From contig NZ_CP019389.1 of assembly GCF_001971785.1 (NCBI RefSeq), positions 817,001-881,000 on the forward strand: 64,000 bases of DNA, given 5' to 3'. How positions within the stretch are numbered: the first letter of the stretch is position 1; the number at the start of each line of letters is the position of its first letter. Origin of the DNA: Seonamhaeicola sp. S2-3. GTDB lineage: Bacteria > Bacteroidota > Bacteroidia > Flavobacteriales > Flavobacteriaceae. Below the pieces are notes generated by a model that saw nothing but the letters and a program-made list of their open reading frames with translations, was not told the DNA's origin and did no database searches. Below, one piece after another: positions 26,053 through 34,745 of this stretch. A program made the position numbers and the translations under genes.

Positions 26053-28350
26053 ATGAAAACCTATATTCCCCATATATTGATGGCCTTTTTTCTTTTGGGG
26101 CTCTTTTGCTGGGCCAAGGCAGCTCCAAGACCCAAGGACATGACCCCTGTGGCCGTAAAGCGCTACCTGGATGGATTTTTAAGAACGGAGTTTGACGGCA
26201 ACAGGCTTTATCTGCAAATCCCCCGTTCGGTTTTGAACGATACCATACTGATGGTCTGCCACCACGATGGCTACCACCACGATTACAGACAGGTGGTCTG
26301 GACGGAACGGCACGACAAAATACTTCTGGAAGCGGTCAGGGCGACCTCGCTGACGGGCGTCACCATCCCCATTCACGACGCCCCGAAGGCCAAGCACACG
26401 ACCCTGGCCGCATTTCCAAACATCAGGGAACGTAGTGGCCCTAAGACCATATTTATCGATATCACCGAACTGTTCTTGAAAGTGGACCTGGGCTGGAACC
26501 TGGGTACGGCCATAAAAGACCTATCGTATATCGAAAGTACGCTCAATCTGGACAACGAGACCATGGTCAGGACCATCCACACCACTGCCAATGGCAAGGC
26601 CAACCATACCGTTGGATTGGACTTTAGCTTTTATCGGTTGCCCAGGCCCATGCAGCCCAGACTCTTTGACCATCGCGTGGGTTTCTTCTGTGAGGACAAG
26701 CATAGCACCATTAGTTACAGATTGCATAATCCACGGGCAGCCATTACAAGATGGCGGCTGGAAAAGAAATATCCCAACCAGGACATCAGCGTCCCCATAG
26801 CCCCCATCACCTTTACCCTGTCCAAGGACATCCCCAAAAAATGGCGGCCCTATGTCAGGGCGGGCATCCTCGCTTGGCTACCACCCTTCGAAGCCGCAGG
26901 CTTTAAGGATGCCATAGAGGTCAACGATTCCTTTGAAGGGGACAGCGGCCTATTGGAGAGCAGCGTGAACCATGCCATGGTACGCTGGAGAAAGCTCGAA
27001 GGGGTCAGGGGGTTCGAGGATGGCGGGGGCTCTACCGTATCGTCCATTATCGACCTGCGTTCCGGGGAGATCCTAAAATCCGACATCATCATCAACTCCT
27101 CACTACAGCACTTGGCGGACAAGTATTTTATCCGGTGCGCGCCCTTGGACGAACGTGCCCAGCAGTATCCTTTTCCCGATGACCTTATGGGCGAACTCAT
27201 CCAGTCCGTGGTCTCCCATGAAACGGGACATGCCCTGGGGCTGATGGATGCGAATTATGGGGAACATGCCTACCTGCTTGAAAAGCTTCGCGACCTTGAC
27301 TGGTTGGAGCGCATGGGGCATACCCCGAGCATCATGAGCTATGCTCGCCACAATAACCTGCCACAGCCAGAAGACGGCATTCCGCCGTCCCTATTAGTGC
27401 AGAGGACCGGGCCTATAGACACCTATAATATCCGTTGGGGCTATACCCCGTTCCATAATACCGACTTTAGGGAGGAGCAACATTTTCTGGAACAGATCGT
27501 GCGCGAACAGGATACCGTGGCCTGGTACCGCTATACCAAGGGCGGGTTCGAGACCATCGGCCCCGGTTTCACCAATGAGGTCGTGGAGAGCGACGACCCT
27601 ATTGGGAGCACGGCATTGGCACTGAAAAACATGGAGCGTACCTTGGATATTTTATCAGAAATCAACAAAAAGGAAAAGGACTTCGCCCTGGCCGAAAGGC
27701 TCTACGACAAGCTCCTCGAACTATGGCGGTTGCATTTGGTCAGGGTCATGTCCATGGTCGGGGGCTATACCGTACAGTATAAGTCCCCATCCCAAGAGGG
27801 CAATATGTATTGGCCAATACCCTACGCTGAGCAAATAGAGGCCCTGGACTTCCTTTTGGAACAGGCCCTTTCCCCACCAGAGTGGCTGGCCGCTCCTAAT
27901 GTCTTAAAAAGGAAACGCTATTCCACCCATCCAGATCACATTTTGGAAATGCAGGCCCGGTTGCTCTATGAACTGCTCCGCTCTGAAAGGTTGAAGCGTC
28001 TGGAGCACTTGGAAAATTATGGAACTTACGATGGTATTGCCGAAAGAGTTATGGAGCGGCTGCAAACAGCTCTATTTGAAAGTTTCTTTGAGGATTCCGA
28101 AGGTACGTATACCAGGACCATGGCCTTACAGGAAATCTATATCCAGAGATTGCTACAGAACCTGGAACAGGGACCATCCTCCATTCAAGCAGAAAAAAAC
28201 AGGTCTGTACATTCCGCCCGCTCCAAGGCGCTGTTCATGGCACAGCTGATCGGTCTCAGGCAACAGATATCGGACAACATGGACCGGTTCCAAACGGAAG
28301 CGGCACAGGGCCATGCCATGCGCATGCTGAAATTGATGAAGGACCTTTGA
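26053..28350 (+). CDS. Exported zinc-dependent metalloprotease (DUF5117/DUF5118 type)
   Basis: Secreted protease of 765 residues with a signal peptide (LLGLFCWAKAAPRP). N-terminal DUF5118/5117-like segments (YLDGFLRTEFDGNRLYLQIP, DKILLEAVRATS) precede the catalytic HETGHALGL motif (His389, Glu390, His393), fitting HExxH. Genes of this family commonly follow susC/susD pairs in Bacteroidota. Encoded 34 bp after susD, it probably trims proteins at the cell surface for import by the pair. A strong terminator follows at 28404. Confidence 0.88.
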   Translation: MKTYIPHILMAFFLLGLFCWAKAAPRPKDMTPVAVKRYLDGFLRTEFDGNRLYLQIPRSVLNDTILMVCHHDGYHHDYRQVVWTERHDKILLEAVRATSLTGVTIPIHDAPKAKHTTLAAFPNIRERSGPKTIFIDITELFLKVDLGWNLGTAIKDLSYIESTLNLDNETMVRTIHTTANGKANHTVGLDFSFYRLPRPMQPRLFDHRVGFFCEDKHSTISYRLHNPRAAITRWRLEKKYPNQDISVPIAPITFTLSKDIPKKWRPYVRAGILAWLPPFEAAGFKDAIEVNDSFEGDSGLLESSVNHAMVRWRKLEGVRGFEDGGGSTVSSIIDLRSGEILKSDIIINSSLQHLADKYFIRCAPLDERAQQYPFPDDLMGELIQSVVSHETGHALGLMDANYGEHAYLLEKLRDLDWLERMGHTPSIMSYARHNNLPQPEDGIPPSLLVQRTGPIDTYNIRWGYTPFHNTDFREEQHFLEQIVREQDTVAWYRYTKGGFETIGPGFTNEVVESDDPIGSTALALKNMERTLDILSEINKKEKDFALAERLYDKLLELWRLHLVRVMSMVGGYTVQYKSPSQEGNMYWPIPYAEQIEALDFLLEQALSPPEWLAAPNVLKRKRYSTHPDHILEMQARLLYELLRSERLKRLEHLENYGTYDGIAERVMERLQTALFESFFEDSEGTYTRTMALQEIYIQRLLQNLEQGPSSIQAEKNRSVHSARSKALFMAQLIGLRQQISDNMDRFQTEAAQGHAMRMLKLMKDL

Positions 28351-28403
28351 TTTTTTCATGTCTTGATCCTGGCCATTTTGATGGCCAACTTTTGTGTTAG
28401 TCG

Positions 28404-28435
28404 AAAAAAGGTGTCCCAAATGGGGACACCTTTTT
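28404..28435. terminator. Bidirectional terminator
   Basis: AAAAAGGTGTCCC, an AAAT loop and GGGGACACCTTTTT form a 13-bp stem with A and T flanks. It separates the convergent metalloprotease and DUF6520 genes and can end both transcripts. Confidence 0.85.
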
Positions 28436-28457
28436 GTGGTCATACAACACGAACGGA

Positions 28458-28706
28458 TTAATCCTTTTCGTATAGAGGTATGGTTCGGTCTTCATCAGCG
28501 AACACAGGTTGCTCTTCATAGAGACAGGCCTCTGTTCCCGAAGGTGGACAGTCTACACCACCGGGCACTTCCTCTATCTGATTAGTAATGGGGTCCCAAT
28601 AGTACCCTTGCTGGTTCACTTCACTTGATACGGTGGCGAACGACAGGCCAATGGCCAGTACCATCACCAAGGCCGGCAACAGCCCTTTCAATACTTTCGT
28701 TTTCAT
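28458..28706 (-). CDS. DUF6520-like small exported protein
   Basis: Eighty-two residues with an N-terminal signal or anchor (LLPALVMVLAIGLSFA) and a short extracytoplasmic part containing GYYWDPITNQ and two Cys (DCPPSGTEAC). This fits the DUF6520 group of small flavobacterial proteins, which have no known function and often lie beside MauE/DoxX membrane proteins, as here (87 bp). The two Cys could be a substrate for the neighbouring redox-type membrane protein; that is inference. Confidence 0.65.
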   Translation of the reverse strand: MKTKVLKGLLPALVMVLAIGLSFATVSSEVNQQGYYWDPITNQIEEVPGGVDCPPSGTEACLYEEQPVFADEDRTIPLYEKD

Positions 28707-28793
28707 AATATTAAATTTTAAATTAATGGCCTACTCTGTTTTACAGGTTTTCGGCCTTCCCCCTGGCACTGCACAGTATATTTTAAAGTGTTT

Positions 28794-29219
28794 TTATTTT
28801 TGTTGGTGTTTTAAATGAATTCCTATGATGGCCAAAAGCACAAACACCAGATTGAACACCAAATGTTCCGTCCAGCCCATTTGTGACAGCACCCCGCCAC
28901 AGGCACAGGGCATGTGTTCGCTGAAACTCAGCACCAAGGCGATATATACCGTAAAGGCCACCATCAATCCCAAACTGGTATAGAGTGCCGTCAAGGTAGT
29001 TTTCGGAAGCAGATAAAGTGTTACAATGAATAATTCTAAGGTCGGGATGCCCCACGCCAATAAATCGGCATAGTCAGAAATGAACGGAAAGCGCCCCAAT
29101 TGCCCCCTGAACTGTTCCATATCGAATAGCTTGGACGTTGCGGCATAGGTGAACAGCAGCACGTAAAGCAGAACGATACATTTTGTAATGGCTTGGTGGT
29201 CAAATTTTATGCGGCCCAT
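28794..29219 (-). CDS. MauE/DoxX-family redox-associated membrane protein
   Basis: Inner-membrane protein of 141 residues with four hydrophobic helices (KCIVLLYVLLFTYAATSK, LLAWGIPTLELFIVTLYLL, SLGLMVAFTVYIALVL, LVFNLVFVLLAIIGIHL). The motif MPCACGGVLS carries the Cys pair typical of MauE-like proteins involved in disulfide or cofactor maturation. It is upstream of the DUF6520 gene on the same strand; the pair is probably co-transcribed. The partner is unknown. Confidence 0.8.
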   Translation of the reverse strand: MGRIKFDHQAITKCIVLLYVLLFTYAATSKLFDMEQFRGQLGRFPFISDYADLLAWGIPTLELFIVTLYLLPKTTLTALYTSLGLMVAFTVYIALVLSFSEHMPCACGGVLSQMGWTEHLVFNLVFVLLAIIGIHLKHQQK

Positions 29220-29335
29220 AGCTTTTGGTTTGATATGGTAAAGTTCCGCAGTAAATTTTATTTTTAAGGGATGAAGCCTTGCCCCTAAAGGATTCCGTAT
29301 AAATTGGATTGTTTTGGGTCTAAAAACCCGTCAAT

Positions 29336-30322
29336 TCACTTATCCTTCCCGAATGCCTTTTTCTGAAGTTCGCTGGGCGTATAGCCATAGTGCTTTTTAA
29401 AGCTACGTGAAAAATGCGCCGTACTCTTGAAGCCCGTCATATGGGCGATGGCCTTAATGGACTGGTCGCTGAACTGGATCATCATCTTGGCCTTTCTGAG
29501 GCGTTCACGCAGCAAAAAGCGGTGCACGGTAATGCCATAGAGTTCCTTGAAACCGTATTTCAGCTTGAATTCGTTGGTACCAAGCTGTAGTGCGAACTCC
29601 TTCAGCGACGGGAGCTCGCTGTCCAGATTGTTCAGGATAATATCGTGCCCCTTGCGTATCTTATGCACATCCTCAAAGCTCAGGCGTGGCTTGGCCTTTT
29701 GGGGCGTGTTTTTGCCCAGTGCCTCCTTATTCTTGGAATGCCCGACCACCTGCCCTTTCAGGCGCTTTTCGATGAGTTCTTGGCTATTGGTCTGGTGAAT
29801 GGCGGTTATCAAGGTCTGCCTGGGTTTGTGTCCTGTTTCAAAAGTGGTAATGTAACAGACCTTCGGGATGGTCAGTTTACTAACCGTTTTAAAATGGAGT
29901 TCGATTCTTGTATCATAAAACGATTTCTTTTGCAGGTTCGTCCATTTTTGTTTCCACTTGCTTTTTGAAGTTTCCGTGAGCAGATCTTCGAACAGTCTGC
30001 CGACAATATCGGACTGGAGCATCGACAGGAGGTTGCAGCCCTCTTGATTGGCCATGGCCACCATACCATTGTGGTCCAGAACGAAGCTCATCTGTACCAT
30101 GTGCACGATACTACTGTCCGTGTTCACATAGCCTTGGTGCTTTATGAAAGCCTCTATTTCCTCAGCCAACATGTTCAGGGTCACCATCAGGACCTCCGTC
30201 GTATCGTTCCTTGAACTGCGCTCCAAGCGGTAAAAGAAGTTGCCCGAAGCCATTTCCAATAGCATCCGGTTGATCTGCTGCATCCGTTTCTTTTTGCTCT
30301 TTTTGCCCATTGCACGGTTCAT
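29336..30322 (-). CDS. AraC-family regulator with N-terminal PAS/HAMP-like part
   Basis: 328 residues. An N-terminal helical stretch (INRMLLEMASGNFFYRLERS...EEIEAFI) resembles a HAMP or linker without membrane helices. A PAS-like domain follows at about 70-165 (SFVLDHNGMVAMANQEGCNLLSM), and a C-terminal AraC double HTH at about 225-325 (FKSTAHFSRSFKKHYGYTPSELQKK). It overlaps the upstream DUF7793-like gene by 4 bp, so they are co-translated. It may control the DUF6520/MauE genes downstream or the divergent oxoamine synthase. Confidence 0.85.
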   Translation of the reverse strand: MNRAMGKKSKKKRMQQINRMLLEMASGNFFYRLERSSRNDTTEVLMVTLNMLAEEIEAFIKHQGYVNTDSSIVHMVQMSFVLDHNGMVAMANQEGCNLLSMLQSDIVGRLFEDLLTETSKSKWKQKWTNLQKKSFYDTRIELHFKTVSKLTIPKVCYITTFETGHKPRQTLITAIHQTNSQELIEKRLKGQVVGHSKNKEALGKNTPQKAKPRLSFEDVHKIRKGHDIILNNLDSELPSLKEFALQLGTNEFKLKYGFKELYGITVHRFLLRERLRKAKMMIQFSDQSIKAIAHMTGFKSTAHFSRSFKKHYGYTPSELQKKAFGKDK

Positions 30323-30714
30323 TTAAGGCCATCCTTCCCTTCAACGAAGGGCCTCAAAAATTTCAGGGCCTCTTCCTTTTTCTTAAAGGATCTGGTGGGG
30401 ATGGGCGGATAGCTGGTACGGATATAGAACTGAGACATGGCCTCGGACACGGCAGGCTCCACTAGGAAGGCGACCGCCCGAATCAGGGTGGAGCCCTCTA
30501 TGGCCAGATAGTGGCGGGCGGGCTTGTTGATACCGGCAACGCTCCTCACATCACAGAGCACCGGCAGCGCACGTCCCTCGTGCAGGGCTATCCGGTCGTC
30601 CACGATGCGGATGGCCGCATCGAGGTCGATGTAGATACGGTTGTGGTAGGTCACATGGAGTATGCCCCCTTCCAACCGATAGGACGAATAGTCATTTTCA
30701 AAATATCGGCACAT
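30319..30714 (-). CDS. DUF7793-like STAS/SpoIIAA-fold protein
   Basis: 131 residues, alternating strands and helices (LEGGILHVTYHNRIYIDLDAAIRIVDDRIAL, LPVLCDVRSVAGINKPARHYLA) that fit the STAS/SpoIIAA-like fold named DUF7793. Such proteins are usually regulatory partners. Its stop overlaps the start of the PAS-AraC gene, suggesting a signalling pair. It is divergent from the oxoamine synthase gene across 200 bp. Confidence 0.6.
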   Translation of the reverse strand: MCRYFENDYSSYRLEGGILHVTYHNRIYIDLDAAIRIVDDRIALHEGRALPVLCDVRSVAGINKPARHYLAIEGSTLIRAVAFLVEPAVSEAMSQFYIRTSYPPIPTRSFKKKEEALKFLRPFVEGKDGLK

Positions 30715-30914
30715 GGTTCAGAAAACTGGTAAATGACGATAAACTTACAAAATTATCAACAAACGAACTGATAATATGACACTTGAACCCCGTAACCATG
30801 GAGCTTTTGTTGCCCTATAAGGATTTAAGGTTGACCGTAAGGGATTTTGGAACACACCCGTTTTCCAAAACGCTACAAATGGCGTTAACTTTTATGACAT
30901 AAAAATCAAACGAC

Positions 30915-33317
30915 ATGGCAAAGATCAAGCACAACAACTTTTTGGACACCGTAAACGCGGTCTTTACGGACGCCAAACAGGAGGGCATCCTCCACCTCTA
31001 CGCCAAGGGCGGCTCCTTTTCGGGGCGCACCATTGGCATAGGCGAACGGAAACTGTTCCATTTTGGGACCACGGGCTATCTGGGGCTCGAACAGGACATG
31101 AGGCTCAAAAGGGCCGCCGCCGATGCCATCATGGCCTATGGCACCCAGTTCCCGCTCTCCAAATCCTACATCTCACACCCCCTATACGACCAATTGGAGG
31201 AAAAGGTCACGACGATGTACGGCAGCCCCATCATCATCACCAAGAACAGCACCCTCGGGCATTTGGGGGTCATCCCCAGCGCGGTCAGCGACCGGGACGC
31301 CATCATACTCGACCACCAAGTGCATTGGAGCGTACAGAGTGCCTCCAAGGTGCTCAAGAACCGGAGCGTCCCCATAGATATGGTGCGCCATAACGACCTG
31401 AATATATTGGAGGACAAAATAAAATCGCACTCCAATAAACGGGAGCGCATCTGGTACATGGCCGATGGCATCTATTCCATGTACGGCGATTATGCCCCCA
31501 TCAGGGAACTCATGGCTCTTTGTAACAGATACCCCCAACTCTTCCTCTACATAGACGATGTCCACGGCATGGGCTGGATCGGGAAAAACGGCACGGGCTA
31601 CGCACTGTCCGAGCTCGGGGAACTGCCCGATAACGTCCTGCTCTTCGGCACCCTGAGCAAGACCTTTGGGGCCAGTGGGGCCGTACTGGCATGTGCCGAC
31701 AAAAAAATGCACAATAAAATAAAAACGTTCGGTGGGCCGCTCACCTTTTCCGCACAGTTGGAGCCGGCCTCCGTGGCAGCGGCCATCGCCTCGGCGGACA
31801 TACACCTCTCTCCCGAGATCTATGAACTACAGAACGACCTGCGCGGTCGCATCCAATATTTCAATGGCCTGTTACAGGATACCGACCTGCCCCTTGTCGA
31901 CCACAACAATTCCCCCGTATTCTACATCGGTACGGGCATGCCCAAAACGGGCTATAACTTTGTGAACCGGCTCATGAAGGAGGGCTATTACGTCAACCTC
32001 GGACTGTTCCCCGCCGTGCCCGTCAAGAACACCGGGGTGCGCATCACCATCTCACGGCACAACCAGAAAAAGGAGATAAAAGGCCTGATCGAGGCCATGG
32101 CCTACCATTTCCCGAAAGCATTGGCTGACACCAATACCACGCCCCAACGGGTGTTCCATGCCTTTAAGCTGCGCCCCAAGACCAAGGATGATAGCATAGA
32201 GCCCCATGGGCTATTGGTCACACTGGAGACCTCTATTGAAAAAATTGACAAAACCATTTGGAACCGCTGTATGGCACATCGGGGCACCTTCGATTGGGAC
32301 GGTCTCAAGTTTTTGGAGGAAAGTTTCAGCGGCAACGGCCAAAGGGAGCACGATTGGAAATTCTGGTACCTGATCGTCCGTGACCGTAACGGCACCCCTA
32401 TCCTGGCCACCTACCTCACCCTTTCCCTTTGGAAGGACGATATGCTGGCCCCGCCCAAACTGTCGGCCGAAATCGAGGCCCTGAGAAAGGAGACCCCCTA
32501 CCACATGACCTCCAAGGTGCTTTCCATGGGCTCGCTATTTACTGAGGGCGGTCACCTTTACTTGGACGCTTCCATGCCATTGAAGCACAGGGCACTGGAC
32601 ATCCTGTTCCAGAACTTGGAACGGCTTGAAAAGCAGCACGGCGCCAAAATGGTGGTGCTCCGGGACTTTGGGGAGAACGATGCCCTGCACGCCCATTTTC
32701 AGGGACAGGGCTTTGTCCGTGTGCAGATGCCGGATTCCTGTTCGGTCCATCTGGATAAGGGCATTTCCATTGGGGATTACATCGGGCAGCTATCGGCACG
32801 GAACCGACGGCATTTCAGAAAGGATATCCTGTCCAAAATACCCTTGACCGAAGTTGGAATCATTGAATCTCCCAATCCTGCACAACTGGAACGCATCCGG
32901 GAACTATATAATAACGTCCACAGTAACAACCTTGGGCTGAACACCTTTTCGTTTCCCGCCAAGCTGTTCGATAATATGGCCGCCCACCCGAATTGGGAGT
33001 TCATTGCCATCGCCCCGAAGGAACGCCCAGAACAAATTATCGGGGCAATGCTCTGTTATAAAAATGGCGGACAGACCTACGTTCCCGCCTTTGTGGGGCT
33101 GGACTACGGTTCCAACGAAGTCTACGGCACCTATCGCCAACTGCTCTACCGCACCATCGAACGCGCCATTGACCTGAAATGCCGACAGATCGATCTGGGC
33201 ATGACCGCCGCCTTCGAAAAGCGCAAGCTCGGTGCCCTTGTCGAGGGACGCTATGCCTACCTACAGACCGCGGATAACTATATACTCGAACGCCTTGGTG
33301 TTCTTGAGGGCCGGTAA
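30915..33317 (+). CDS. Alpha-oxoamine synthase fused to GNAT acyltransferase
   Basis: 800-residue two-domain enzyme. Residues about 1-400 are a fold-type I PLP enzyme of the alpha-oxoamine synthase group (KAPA synthase, serine palmitoyltransferase, CqsA): GTTGYLGLEQD, YIDDVHGMGWIGKNGTGY and GTLSKTFGASG with PLP Lys249. Residues about 420-800 form a GNAT/FemAB-like acyltransferase region, probably two GNAT-like repeats (LIVRDRNGTPILATY; EQIIGAMLCYKNGGQTYVPAFVGLDY). The first part condenses an acyl-CoA with an amino acid; the second could N-acylate the product, giving a lipid or signal molecule. It lies 18 bp before the rteC gene. Confidence 0.85.
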   Translation: MAKIKHNNFLDTVNAVFTDAKQEGILHLYAKGGSFSGRTIGIGERKLFHFGTTGYLGLEQDMRLKRAAADAIMAYGTQFPLSKSYISHPLYDQLEEKVTTMYGSPIIITKNSTLGHLGVIPSAVSDRDAIILDHQVHWSVQSASKVLKNRSVPIDMVRHNDLNILEDKIKSHSNKRERIWYMADGIYSMYGDYAPIRELMALCNRYPQLFLYIDDVHGMGWIGKNGTGYALSELGELPDNVLLFGTLSKTFGASGAVLACADKKMHNKIKTFGGPLTFSAQLEPASVAAAIASADIHLSPEIYELQNDLRGRIQYFNGLLQDTDLPLVDHNNSPVFYIGTGMPKTGYNFVNRLMKEGYYVNLGLFPAVPVKNTGVRITISRHNQKKEIKGLIEAMAYHFPKALADTNTTPQRVFHAFKLRPKTKDDSIEPHGLLVTLETSIEKIDKTIWNRCMAHRGTFDWDGLKFLEESFSGNGQREHDWKFWYLIVRDRNGTPILATYLTLSLWKDDMLAPPKLSAEIEALRKETPYHMTSKVLSMGSLFTEGGHLYLDASMPLKHRALDILFQNLERLEKQHGAKMVVLRDFGENDALHAHFQGQGFVRVQMPDSCSVHLDKGISIGDYIGQLSARNRRHFRKDILSKIPLTEVGIIESPNPAQLERIRELYNNVHSNNLGLNTFSFPAKLFDNMAAHPNWEFIAIAPKERPEQIIGAMLCYKNGGQTYVPAFVGLDYGSNEVYGTYRQLLYRTIERAIDLKCRQIDLGMTAAFEKRKLGALVEGRYAYLQTADNYILERLGVLEGR

Positions 33318-33335
33318 TGCCATTCGGCTGTTACT

Positions 33336-34181
33336 ATGGAGTACCAGGATTTGATATCGCAATTTGAGACGGGACTTGAGGGCCTGGAGTCCCGCCATAT
33401 CGACATCCTACAGAAAGCGGAAACGGGCATCCAGCATACGGAGCGGTGCCTCAAGAGGCTACGGAGTGAAATCGTGGACAAAGGCTTCGACAGTAAACAG
33501 GAGGAAATCCACTTCTTCAAGCACGTCAAGCCCCAGATATTCAGCAAGCTCATCTACTACGGCAAGCTGTACGGCATTGAGAGCAAACGCCCCCGCAGCA
33601 GCTCCAAGTTCCAGGTCAAGTACCTCAATGCCCAGATCGACAGGCTCCAGGTCTATTTCAACGACAACCTCGAATTCTACCATTACTACCGTAGGGGCGC
33701 CACCTCCCTCGACGACCAGTATTTCGTCAGGGGGCGGTCGGACCTGCGCATACCTACGGATTCCTTCCACTTTTTCACCGACGAGCAGTTCTCCACCTGC
33801 CAGGACCTGACCGTGGCCACCATCATGGCCTACGACATGCTCATCGTCTACCTGCAACAGGAGATCGCAAAGCTGGAGAACCATACCGATAACCCAAAAC
33901 CATATCCCATGAGGCAATCATCAAAACTTTTCTGGACGGGCAGCAAGACGGAGCTCATCGAACTGATATACGCCCTACAGGCCAGTGGGGCCATCAACAG
34001 CGGCACCGCCGACATCAAGGAAATGGCCACCCATTTCGAGCAGGCGTTCAACATCGACCTGGGCAACTACTACCACACCTTTATCGAGATACGGGCACGC
34101 AAGTGCAGCCGTACCAAGTTCCTGGACCGCCTCATCGAGGTGCTCTCAAAGCGTCTGGACGAGTCCGACGCCAATCCATAG
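33336..34181 (+). CDS. rteC: RteC-domain regulator
   Basis: 281-residue soluble helical protein of the RteC family (VKPQIFSKLIYYGKLYGIES, YFNDNLEFYHYYRRG, LFWTGSKTELIELIYALQASGAI, IRARKCSRTKFLDRLIEVL). In CTnDOT, RteC activates the excision operon by DNA binding. Here it is placed 18 bp behind the oxoamine synthase gene and upstream of an excisionase-type HTH and replication-like genes, consistent with control of element excision or transfer. A terminator follows at 34220. Confidence 0.85.
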   Translation: MEYQDLISQFETGLEGLESRHIDILQKAETGIQHTERCLKRLRSEIVDKGFDSKQEEIHFFKHVKPQIFSKLIYYGKLYGIESKRPRSSSKFQVKYLNAQIDRLQVYFNDNLEFYHYYRRGATSLDDQYFVRGRSDLRIPTDSFHFFTDEQFSTCQDLTVATIMAYDMLIVYLQQEIAKLENHTDNPKPYPMRQSSKLFWTGSKTELIELIYALQASGAINSGTADIKEMATHFEQAFNIDLGNYYHTFIEIRARKCSRTKFLDRLIEVLSKRLDESDANP

Positions 34182-34219
34182 ATGACCCCAAGTTGGGAAA
34201 ACCACTGGTTCTCCAAAAC

Positions 34220-34240
34220 CCATAAAATTTATGGCTTTTT
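34220..34240 (+). terminator. Terminator after rteC
   Basis: CCATAAA-A-TTTATGG followed by CTTTTT, 38 bp after the rteC stop. The 7-bp AT-rich stem is modest. Confidence 0.6.
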
Positions 34241-34385
34241 GGTTTCTCTTTAGGGGTTTTCCGTTACCATTTTGATACAGAATGCCCCAAAATAAATGCC
34301 GAAAAAAATCACCCACCTTGGGGACGACTATGGATGTTTTTCAAATAATCCTGTCCAGATTTGCAGTACGAAAGTCAAATCAGGG

Positions 34386-34431
34386 CAAAGTCGCCCAAAC
34401 GCCATCGGGCCAAGGGCGGCTTTGTTTTTTT
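34386..34431 (+). promoter_or_regulatory. Terminator-like hairpin just upstream of the HTH gene (attenuator candidate)
   Basis: CAAAGTCGCCC (34386-34396) pairs with GGGCGGCTTTG (34414-34424) through one wobble and is followed by seven T. It ends about 20 bp before the ATG of the excisionase-like gene at 34452 and lies well after the separate rteC terminator. A terminator in the leader suggests attenuation of the downstream operon. An upstream reading frame overlapping it begins at 34361. The mechanism is inferred. Confidence 0.5.
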
Positions 34432-34451
34432 AACCAAAAAAACAGTTACAA

Positions 34452-34736
34452 ATGGCAGCAACCATCATTACCACCGAAGACCTCATGGAGTTCAAGATGG
34501 AACTCCTCGACGACATCAGGGACCTCTTAGCAAAACAGTCCAAGGGCGGCCTCAAAAGATACCTAAAATCCTCCGAGGTCATGGACCTCCTGCAGATCAG
34601 TCCGGGCACATTGCAGAACCTGCGCATCAACGGTACCCTGCCCTATACCAAGGTGGGCGGTATCATCTTCTACGATGCCGAGGAGATACAAAAGGTCATG
34701 GAGGCCAACCGCGTGCGCCACGGCCTGAGACGTTAA
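34452..34736 (+). CDS. Excisionase-type helix-turn-helix protein
   Basis: 94 residues with a MerR/excisionase HTH_17 domain at about 35-80 (YLKSSEVMDLLQISPGTLQNLRINGTLPYTKVGGIIFYDAEEI). A preceding amphipathic helix (DLMEFKMELLDDIRDLLAKQ) may dimerise. This matches small DNA-bending proteins of Bacteroidota conjugative elements that assist excision or control the next genes. It is the first gene of the set with the winged-helix and DnaC-like genes (9-bp gap, then an overlap). Confidence 0.85.
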   Translation: MAATIITTEDLMEFKMELLDDIRDLLAKQSKGGLKRYLKSSEVMDLLQISPGTLQNLRINGTLPYTKVGGIIFYDAEEIQKVMEANRVRHGLRR

Positions 34737-34745
34737 TTTCCGGCC

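Noticed and set aside
33364-33917. Open frames of about 150 residues on both strands over rteC
   Set aside because: Ser/Thr/Arg-rich or Val/Glu-rich shadow translations of a clear RteC gene.
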